In this document: positions 53,702-60,983 of the stretch, one piece after another | Position numbering within the stretch: position 1 is the stretch's first letter | Layout of the letters: each line of letters starts with the position of its first letter | Assembly: GCA_022575985.1 (NCBI GenBank) | Contig: JAKSXM010000350.1 | Span: 248,001 to 312,000, forward strand | Length of the DNA: 64,000 bases | Reading direction: 5' to 3' | From: Anagrus nilaparvatae | Taxonomy: Eukaryota > Arthropoda > Insecta > Hymenoptera > Mymaridae | Notes under the pieces: generated by a model | Told to the model about the DNA's origin: nothing | Database searches by the model: none | What the model saw: the letters and a program-made list of their open reading frames with translations, nothing else | Program-made: the position numbers and the translations under genes

Positions 53702-56700
53702 CTAACTCTCCAAGTTTAAGATTGAATTAGTCAATTGTCTGTGCAAATCAAAAGCCAATGGTTTAGTAAAAATATCGGCTATTTGTTCTTTAGAAGGTAC
53801 CCATCTAACTTCGATATAACCCTTTTTGAGACACTCTTTAAAATAGTCAACCTTAGAGTCTATTATGTGTCTTAATCGATTACTACCTCTCGTCTTAGTA
53901 TTCTTATCCGCAGCTGAATTATCACACCAAAGGGTCAAGGGCATTAAAGGAATGTTCAACATTAATTTCAGTGAATTAAAGATTGAAATCATTTCTTGGG
54001 TCGCATTACTCATCGCAACGTATTCAGCCTCACAAGTAGACAAATTTACGTAAGACAGTTTACGTGTCTTCCAGGCTATTGAATCGCCAAACAATCTAAC
54101 AACATATCCACTAGTTGTTAATGATTTCTTACAATCAGAATAACTAGAGTCAGAATAGCCTTCTAGTTTATTATTTAGACCCGTGTATGTCAATTTCAAA
54201 TCTACGGTTCCTTTAAGATATCGAAATACCCTTTCAATCATAGACCACTCATTTTCAGTCGGTTCAACCTGATGTCTACTCAATATATTTATGGTATATG
54301 CAATATCAGGTCTAGTAACGTTTGCCAAATATGCTAAAGAACCAACAGCTTCCCTATAAGGTGTATCAGCCTTAAGTAAATTTTTATTCAATTTCTCATC
54401 ATCATCAGACTCTTCTCGTTCTTTTCTTTTTCGATTTGCCACCTGATGCGTTACCATAGGCGTTCTTTGAGGATGTTTTTCTTTAAAACCAAATCTTTCT
54501 AACATTTTTTCTATATAATCTTCTTGTGATAAACTTAAAATTCTCTCCGATCGATTTCGTTCTAAGTTAATCCCAAGAAAACTTTTAGGCTCTCCTAGAT
54601 CTGTCATTTCAAACTCATCTTTCAACTTCAGTTTTATTTGCTCCAATTTGACTAAATCATTACTAGCGATTAACATATCGTCTACGTATAGTAATAATAT
54701 GAGAAATTTATCCCCATCTCTCCAAGTAAATAGACATGGTTCATCATAATGTGAAGTTAACCCAATTTTTGAAGCTACTTCACTAAAACGTTCATTCCAT
54801 CTTTTAGGGCTAATTTTTAAACCATATAATGCTCTTTCTATTTTGCAAACATTTTCTCGTCTAAATTTTTCTGAGACATTCACCCCTTCTGGTATTTCCA
54901 TGTATATCTCGTCTTCGATTTTACCATTTAGGAAGGCAGTTTTCACGTCCATTTGACACACATCTAAGTCATATTTATTTATGATTGCAAGTACTGCTCT
55001 AATTAATACAAGTCTAGAAACAGGAGCATAAGTGTCTTTCAGATCGTATGTATTTTTGTCTTTAAACCCTCTTATTACTAATCTCGCCTTATGTTTGATT
55101 TTGCCATTAGGCTCAATCTTTTTCTTTAAAACCCATCGAGAATCAATTATATTTGGTTTAGTACCATATTCATCTATAAGAGGTCTTTTAACAAAATTCC
55201 ATACTTTATTTTTATTCATTGAATTTAGCTCGTCTTTTACTGCAAGATCCCACTTATTTTTCTCGTCTGATTTCATGGCTTCTTTATAAGAACCTGGATC
55301 TTTATTAATTTTAGTGAGCAATGCATGATAATATTCATCATCTAAAATTTCAGTCTCTTCTTCAGACTCTTCTAAAGGTACATTAATAGAGTTTACTAGA
55401 ATATTTTTACTGGGTCTACCTCTTTTTCTTTTTAACGCTCCCTCCGTTCTTTGTATGTTATTAACATTTTCTTTTGGTTTCTCTTCAAATTTAACAAACC
55501 AATTTTCTTTGTCTATCTCATCAAAGACATTTTCCCAATCTGTTATGCTATTCTTTCTATATTTGTCACCAAAAACCAATTTTTCGTTAAATCTAACATT
55601 TCGGCTTTCATAAAATTTTCCTTCTTCAGGTTTAAGAAAAATAAAGCCAGTTGATTTATATCCTACTAATACAACTCTCATCGCTATTCTCCTAAATTTA
55701 GGACCTATCCTTCTATGTATTTTAATATATGACAAACAACCAAAACGTTTTAATTGGCTTAATTTTGGTTCAAATCTGGGATTTAGTTTGCATAACGGTA
55801 TATTCATGTCTACAGACTTATGTGGTGTGCGATTATACGCATAGACAGCCGCACCTAAAGCTAAGTCCCACATATTTTCAGGAAGTTTCGCATCATACAT
55901 TAAAGAACGGATTTTCTTTTGAATGGTTTGATTAAATCTCTCCGAAACACCATTATGTTCTGGAGTATCAGGAGTTGCGAGTTCTAACTCAGCTCCTAAT
56001 TTCTCCAATACTTCTTTAGTTTTCCCACCAGTAAATTCAGTACCTTGGTCAGTTCTTAGGTAACAAACTTTAGCATCTCGTCCAATAAAGTTTCTAGTGC
56101 TTTTAACAAACAGTTCAAGGCATGTTCCAGTCTCATCTTTTGTTTTCATGCCAAAAGCCATTGCCGCCCTAGAATAGTCATCTATGAATACAGAAATGTA
56201 TCTATACCTTTTTGGGTAAGTCATAGGACTAATAGGACCCATTATATCGGAGTGAATTATTTGTAACGGTTCATTTGCTCTAAATCTTACATTATTGAAC
56301 GGCAATTTATTTAGTTTAGAAATCAAGCATATTTCACAATCTAAAATTTTCTCATCAAATTTCGCATCTTTTAAATCTTTTATTTCTGGATATAATTTTT
56401 GAAGCCTTTTTAAATATCCCAACGACGCATGGCCCATTCTGACATGCCATAACATTTCTCTGTTATTTTTAACAAACACATTGTTGTGTTTATCAAAATT
56501 TAATTCGTTTTTCTCTTCGAATTCATCATCAGTAAAAAGCGATTCATCGGGATTATTTAAAATTCTGTCTCTTAAGCTATTTTCAAAAATCGCATCATTT
56601 AAATCAACTTCTACTACAGTCTCATTATCAAATAAATTATTGTCACAGAAATTTTCAATAATCACATCTAATTTCTCATCTAAATGACTTTTACTATTTT

Positions 56701-59178
56701 TATCAGATTTATCTTTTAATTCATAATTTCGGTTACTTCTCGTCGTTAAGTATGCAATAATTTTATTATTTAAAGGACTTTGTTCTGAGTTTATGTTCTC
56801 ATCTAAATTATTCACTTCAAATTCTATTTTCCAGTAAGGTTTATCATATATACCAGAGATAAATGATTTCTTAGAAACAGGGTCAAAAATATTAATTTTT
56901 TCATTATCTAAATAAATAGCTAAACCTTTATCAGCAAATTTTCTCAGGGAAAGCAAGTTTTCCGATAAGCCTTCAGCGCAAATTACATTTCTTAAAGAAA
57001 TATTATTATCCGAATTTATCAAATCTACAACTCCTACTCCCTCCGATTTAAAATTCGCTGACTCATCTTTATTTGCGCATTTTATAATATTATTATAATT
57101 CTCATCTAACGTCTTAAATATTAATTTAGAATTTGTAAGATGCTCTGTAGCTCCGGAATCGGCCAAAAATTCGGCTAGTAATTTATTATTGTTTAATCCG
57201 GTAAAGCTAACTTGAGTTATATTATCTCGTCTATTTAAATCAGTATTAAAAATATTTAAACAATCAAGGTTACCTTTACTGTCAGAGCTCTTCTTTTCTT
57301 GCTGCCCATTGTTTTGCTGTTTTCCGCCTCGACCCCTGTTTTTATAATTTCCTCTACCCCTATTATTAAACTTGGTTCTTTTTGAGTTAGACTCGTCATT
57401 ATTACTTTCTATCTTTCTTTTAAAACCACGACCACCACCATTGTTTTTATAATCGCGTCTATTGTTATTATCATACCTTCTATCTCGCCGATTTGATCCT
57501 CTATTTAAAGGACAATTTGCTGCTATATGGTCAGTAGTGTATTCCTTACAGGAATAGCATAGCTTTCCTTCCAAATTTTTACGAGGGCAATTTCTACCAA
57601 TATGCCCTAAGCCATCACAGTGAAAACACCGCTGTTGGCTTCCAGAAGGCCATGTGACCATAGCTTGTACACTTTGTGAAGTGCCAGAACCACCTTGACC
57701 ACCTCGTCTACTTGCTTCATGCTGTATGATAAAACGTTTTAAGTCCTCGTAAGAGAGACTTTTACCCGTCAAATTTACATTTACAAATTCTAGATGGTGT
57801 ACCTGAGGTATATTCTTTTCTATTGCTTGATAAAACGCGTCTCTAATTTCTTGTTCAGAAAGGGCAGGAGCATTTGGGATGTTATTGTAATTTCTCGTCA
57901 ACTCGTCAAATCTATCCCAAAATTCTGCTGCCTTTTCTTTGTTAGGATTATATTGTATATTATACAACCGTTTTCTAAGATCCACGGAAGTTAAATTATT
58001 TTCACATCTTTTTATTTCTTGTATCTTTTCTAACATTTTAATAGGATTTGACTCATCTAAAATTTTATTATGATAATTTTGATCTATTCTATTTATCAAT
58101 ATATCACGGACTCTAAATTTATTACTTTCTATAGTACGCTCATCTAAATTATCATTTACTTTAATTTTTGTATCAATAACATATAACAAATCCTTTGTTC
58201 TTAATTCTGACGTAAAAAAGTCCATAAAATGTTCAAAACGCATTTTATTAGTTAACTTGTAATCTCTTCTAGAACCTGTATCTCGAGATGATAAACCGGT
58301 CTTTAATACATCTTTCAATTCATTTACAATCGACTCGTCTTTATTTGAATAATTTTTATTCGAAAACGTACTAATTCCTAACTTTTTAATCTCGTCTCGA
58401 ATTATTAATGTGATATCATTTTTATTAGAAATATTTATACTTTCAGGCGCCATCGTAGAATTAAATAAATTAGAATTATTATGGTCTCTTACCTCTCTAT
58501 TTTGTATCTCGTCATTATTTGTCCCATCTACCCTATCTAAGGCTCTCTTCAAAGTGCCAGCAATCTCATCTAAATTTTTAACTCCAGAAAGAGTATTTTC
58601 TATTCTTGTCACTCTCCTATCTAGCCTACTTTCCACTTCATTCATCACACCTTGAGTATGCTTGGCAATAATATCATTTTTAGCTGCCATCACATCTAAA
58701 TTCTTTTTGTGCTGTTCCTTCACTTCTTTCAAGTACGCATCAAATTTTCTCTGCATCTCATCATAAAAATTCTGCCCATCTAAAACTTCAGAATCATTTA
58801 ATTTAGTTTCAAAACTTACATTTTGATTTTTACTGTAACCCTTCTGCAGATTTAGGTTACATTTTTCAACATTTTTAATTAAAGGTTTTTGTTTCTCACC
58901 GAAAGGTGGGGTCTGAGTAGACGCATCAGTCACGATCACATCATCCTCATCATTCATGCCATGGCCTCCTCTATTCACATCATCTAATTCATTTTTCTCG
59001 TCATTTTTCTTTTCATTTTCAGACTCATCATTTCGCGTATCTACAAACTCAAAACCCCCTTCATTAAGTTCTGTTTGCTGGATTTCTATGGGAATGAGCA
59101 GCTTATTTCCCAATGATTCTTCCCTTTTTACAGCTTCAGATATCAAATCCCACTCCTTTTCTTCGATGGTATTTTTAT
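53702..59178 (-). CDS. gag-pol: Gag-Pol polyprotein of copia-type retrotransposon (main exon)
   Basis: One frame encodes Gag, aspartic protease, integrase, reverse transcriptase and RNase H, with no frameshift between gag and pol, as in copia. Counting the TTG at 59146 as residue 1 (1814 residues to the stop), landmarks are zinc knuckles 507-545, protease DSGA at 663, HHCC 901-940, integrase D967, D1033, E1069, RT D1400 and YVDD 1487-1490, RNase H D1666, E1706, D1742. Every catalytic residue I could check is present. The first in-frame ATG of this open stretch is residue 64 (58957), but the frame is open upstream to a 3' splice site at 59179. I therefore start the exon at 59178 and take the start codon from the mini-exon at 60437-60461, for a predicted total of 1833 residues. 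If splicing does not occur, translation could begin at residue 64. Confidence 0.93.
53770..54230 (-). other. RNase H domain
   Basis: Catalytic residues D1666 (GYSDSSYSD), E1706 (STCEAEY) and D1742 (WCDNSAA), with a late D1763 ([10 protein letters not shown]), ending in [15 protein letters not shown], the typical copia RNase H closing block. The frame stops 46 residues after this last block begins. Confidence 0.9.
54480..55207 (-). other. Reverse transcriptase (RVT_2)
   Basis: Starts at the NKVWNFV block and contains [11 protein letters not shown] (first catalytic Asp D1400), [16 protein letters not shown] and [11 protein letters not shown] (D1489, D1490), then [13 protein letters not shown], the standard order of the copia-type RT. 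No disruption seen. Confidence 0.94.
55570..56455 (-). other. Integrase (zinc-binding domain, DDE core, C-terminal domain)
   Basis: HHCC zinc site H901, H906, C937, C940 (GAG_pre-integrase). Catalytic triad D967 (IIHSDIMGP), D1033 (RTDQGTEF) and E1069 ([10 protein letters not shown]), with exactly 35 residues between the last two, giving D,D35E. The C-terminal part has [14 protein letters not shown], the copia-type GKGY-like block. The clean 5-bp TSD shows that this family's integrase worked recently. Confidence 0.92.
56456..56881 (-). other. Acidic protease-integrase linker
   Basis: Residues about 756-897 are low-complexity, rich in N, D, E and K, with no recognisable domain, and precede the MLWH start of the integrase zinc domain. 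The linker is longer than I expect for copia-type polyproteins. Confidence 0.5.
56882..57199 (-). other. Aspartic protease domain
   Basis: [12 protein letters not shown] with catalytic D663, the DSGA form of the retropepsin active site usual in copia elements (WxxDSGA). The following [21 protein letters not shown] matches the conserved LxxNLxSxxKL block of copia proteases. It would process the polyprotein in the particle. Confidence 0.88.
57290..57511 (-). other. Basic RG/RGG-rich tail of Gag
   Basis: Residues about 546-619 are rich in R, G, K and N, with repeated RGRG and two basic clusters (KRK and KRTK about 11 residues apart) resembling a bipartite nuclear localisation signal. RNA binding and nuclear entry are plausible roles by composition only. 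Confidence 0.5.
57512..57628 (-). other. Nucleocapsid zinc knuckles
   Basis: First knuckle is canonical CX2CX4HX4C (C507, C510, H515, C520). A second cysteine cluster follows 10 residues later as CX2CX6HX4C (C530, C533, H540, C545), with two extra residues in the loop. Together they should bind the genomic RNA. Confidence 0.85.
57705..58250 (-). other. Gag capsid-like (UBN2/copia-type) domain
   Basis: Residues about 300-480. The helical pattern, with words such as [17 protein letters not shown] and [18 protein letters not shown] just before the zinc knuckle, is typical of copia-type Gag (gag_polypeptide/UBN2 family). Recognition is by pattern and position, not by search. Confidence 0.7.
58520..58775 (-). 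other. Gag N-terminal coiled-coil region
   Basis: Residues about 125-209 of the main frame ([20 protein letters not shown] through [10 protein letters not shown]) are charged with regularly spaced hydrophobics, suggesting a coiled coil. It lies in a roughly 300-residue extension before the recognisable capsid-like part, and is acidic and low in complexity before it. Drosophila copia Gag has no comparable extension. Confidence 0.5.
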
Positions 59179-60436
59179 CTGAAAAGATTTTAACTTAGTC
59201 TAATCATGCACAAGTAATAAAAGGGTAAGAATTTAACTCCGTAATTTATCGACTGAACACAAGCACGAAAAACTACAAAGTGAATGACCTTTCACATATC
59301 CGAACACAAGATATTATTCAAGATCACCCTTGTAAATATTTAACATATTATGAACACAATAATAATTTATACTATTCACAAACCAGCTAATGTTGAAAAA
59401 AATTTATTTATTTTAAAATTCATGAATTTTTAAATTTTAGTTTTAATTTTAGGTACCTAATTTTATTAATTTGACGTCAAAAAAAATTTATTTAAAAATT
59501 TTATCTTTTCTAAAAAAAATTACACACCTATATAAACAGTTGAGCCACTTTCGGTTACAAGTCGAATCACGTTCTCATCTAACCTGACTACAACGTTTTC
59601 ACCTCCATATTTCTCTCTCATCCCATTTGCTTCATACATTGTCATGAGACTGATGTATAGATCTTTATTTTCTAAAAGAAATATATTGCTTAAATTTAAG
59701 TCTTATTCTAAAAAGAATTATTTAAAGAATTTAATAAAAATTCACATCTTTATTTTATATGCATATAATAAATTCACATCTACAACTTTTCGTTTCGTTC
59801 TCTTATAATTTTTAAAAAAAAGGTTAAAATTCATGTAATCTTACACGTAGAACACATACATGCAAAGACACATACACATAACCTCAAAAAAAATTCATTT
59901 TATTTTCTTCATTTCTTAAAAAAACGGTTATGTTCGTGCGTGTATTTCCGGGTGCAGGACACATACACGCGCAAAAACACACACACGAATTTCATTTCCC
60001 GCTAAAATAATAATAATAAAAATTTCACGTCTTATTTATGCGCATCTAATTAATTTCGTTTTCGTACGAACAAAATCTATTCACTTTTCTTTTTATATTT
60101 AATTATTGAAAAGAAAGAAAATTAAAAATTATTTCTCTCGTCATCGATCGTTTTTATTTTAACAATAAAAAAAAATTTCGAGCGCCATCTTTGTAAAACA
60201 CAATTTCTGCCCGGCGTGTACATCACCATCGAGAAAAACTTGGCGTCGGTTTCGGCCATTTTGTGTAAAACACACACATACACATACACGTCAAATAAAA
60301 ATTTAATTTTTAATTCCTTTACTCATCCACTTTTCAATAATTAATTTAGCAATAAAAAAAAATTCAATTTAATTAATTAATTACCGGTAATTTTTCTCTC
60401 TCATCCATTTCACACCAATAATAAAAAAAATCCTAC
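59179..60436 (-). other. Predicted leader intron (1258 bp) of the retrotransposon
   Basis: 5' splice site AAAG/GTAGGA at 60437/60436 and 3' splice site TCTTTTCAG/AT at 59179/59178. A branch-point-like ACTAAG lies about 16-20 bases before the AG, and its TAA is the in-frame stop that closes the gag-pol frame upstream. The interval is AT-rich and non-coding, with several TG-rich tracts, two ATGGC motifs and five GAYGAG motifs. I see no gene in it. Confidence 0.6.
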
Positions 60437-60461
60437 CTTTTACTTTCTGCTCGGTCTCCAT
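60437..60461 (-). CDS. gag-pol: Predicted coding mini-exon of gag-pol (start codon plus 25 bases in all)
   Basis: ATG at 60461-60459 in context AAAATGG is the first ATG downstream of the primer site on the minus strand (no + strand CAT between 60462 and 60700). Eight codons plus one base lead to AAAG/GTAGGA, a good 5' splice site. The leftover G joins AT at 59178-59177 and continues in the gag-pol frame. Without splicing, the ATG reads only 26 codons to a TAA at 60383-60381. Support is strong but indirect; RNA evidence would settle it. Confidence 0.62.
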
Positions 60462-60668
60462 TTTCTCTTCTATATATATATATATAAATATATAAATGGA
60501 AACACACAAAAATAATTAATTTTATTTTTTAAAAAATAATTTTCCACACACTTCTTTAATTTCTCTCACCAAAATTTAATTAATTTTTATACACACTTCT
60601 TAAAATAATTTCTCTCACCAAAAATTATTTGCTTTTTATTTTAATCAACACACAAAAAAAAAGGCACA
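60462..60668 (-). other. 5' untranslated leader between primer site and first ATG
   Basis: AT-rich, free of ATG on the minus strand. It holds an imperfect direct duplication (60546-60577 and 60592-60626; shared TTTTGGTGAGAGAAATTA on the minus strand, spacing about 46 bases) and a TA repeat at 60471-60497. Each duplicated unit contains G/GTGAGA, a possible alternative 5' splice site, but splicing from those sites would skip the ATG at 60461. The duplication lies where packaging or dimerisation signals are often found; that role is only a guess. Confidence 0.6.
60471..60497. repeat. Short TA microsatellite
   Basis: A run of TA dinucleotides interrupted by AAATA, ending 10 bases from the predicted start codon. 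Probably unstable in length. Confidence 0.8.
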
Positions 60669-60700
60669 CGCGCCGTGGAAGCGATGGCGGGCCGATAACC
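60669..60700 (-). other. Primer-binding site, half-tRNA (initiator Met) type
   Basis: Directly next to the 5' LTR the minus strand reads GGTTATCGGCCCGCC. The + strand, which corresponds to the primer tRNA, contains GTGGAAGCG (60675-60683) and GGGCC-G-ATAACC (60689-60700). These match the D-arm and anticodon-arm words of eukaryotic initiator tRNA-Met (GTGGAAGCG, GGGCCCATAACC) with one mismatch in the second block and a 1-nt length change between blocks. Drosophila copia is known to prime from such an internal half-tRNA. The family assignment is inference, since I could not align to a tRNA set. Confidence 0.65.
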
Positions 60701-60978
60701 TATTGGGTTATGTGATTAAAGCAAATAAAATAAACACTCTTCTTTTTATTAATCAGCACAGTTTATTTAATAATACTCGTCTTCTCTAATCTTTATTTAT
60801 AACTCTTCATTTACACGTTTAATTAACAATAATTAATAAGTGATTTTATTATAAGCAATCAATACGCGTCTGTGATATGTACTGAGCGACGATCAGCATG
60901 GAACTGAACTGTTAGCTTCTCCTCCTTCTTCACCACATAGTACAAAAAGGAAGTGCGCGGAGGCGCCACAGTCCAACA
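60701..60978 (-). repeat. 5' LTR (278 bp)
   Basis: Read on the minus strand it runs from TGTTGGACTG to CACATAACCCAATA. It is identical to 53327-53604 except at 60873 (T here, C at 53499 on the + strand). The terminal inverted repeat is TGTTGG with CCAATA, so the 3' terminal dinucleotide is TA rather than the usual CA. It should hold the promoter. A TATAAATA lies at 60794-60801, and no ATG occurs between that box and the end of the LTR. Confidence 0.95.
60794..60801 (-). promoter_or_regulatory. Candidate TATA box of the 5' LTR
   Basis: TATAAATA on the minus strand, about 95 bases before the LTR end. A start 25-30 bases downstream (about 60767) would give a short R-U5 without ATG and would place AATAAA hexamers just inside R. 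Initiator-like TCAGT words also lie farther upstream, so an initiator-driven start is an alternative. Confidence 0.35.
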
Positions 60979-60983
60979 GTTTT
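60979..60983. repeat. Target-site duplication GTTTT, right copy
   Basis: Exact repeat of 53322-53326, followed directly by the rest of the E monomer (CCTCTACATAGAATATTC). Confidence 0.93.

Larger units (their letters stand above)
53327..60978 (-). mobile_element. Complete Ty1/copia-type LTR retrotransposon, 7652 bp
   Basis: Two 278-bp LTRs, a perfect 5-bp TSD, a primer site next to the 5' LTR, a polypurine tract next to the 3' LTR and one open gag-pol frame with the order protease, integrase, RT, RNase H. Integrase before RT places it in Ty1/copia (Pseudoviridae-like), not Ty3/gypsy. The LTRs differ at a single base and no frame is broken, so insertion is recent and the element may be active. 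At 7.65 kb it is longer than Drosophila copia (about 5.1 kb), because of a long leader, an extended Gag N-terminus and a protease-integrase linker. No envelope gene is present. Confidence 0.96.

Noticed and set aside
59144..59146. TTG as the real start codon of gag-pol
   Set aside because: TTG starts are not usual in eukaryotic mRNA, the frame is open for 10 more codons upstream with similar E/K-rich composition, and a splice acceptor sits at the upstream limit. The TTG is better read as an internal leucine.
53865..59198. Several + strand open frames of 62-85 codons opposite gag-pol (53865, 55032, 55451, 55729, 56481, 57794, 58410, 58956)
   Set aside because: They are shadows of the intact antisense gag-pol frame, with low-complexity translations and no conserved motif or promoter context.
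53327..60978. Ty3/gypsy, BEL or endogenous retrovirus classification
   Set aside because: Integrase precedes RT, the RT is of the YVDD copia type, the primer site is half-tRNA type, and there is no envelope frame between RNase H and the 3' LTR.
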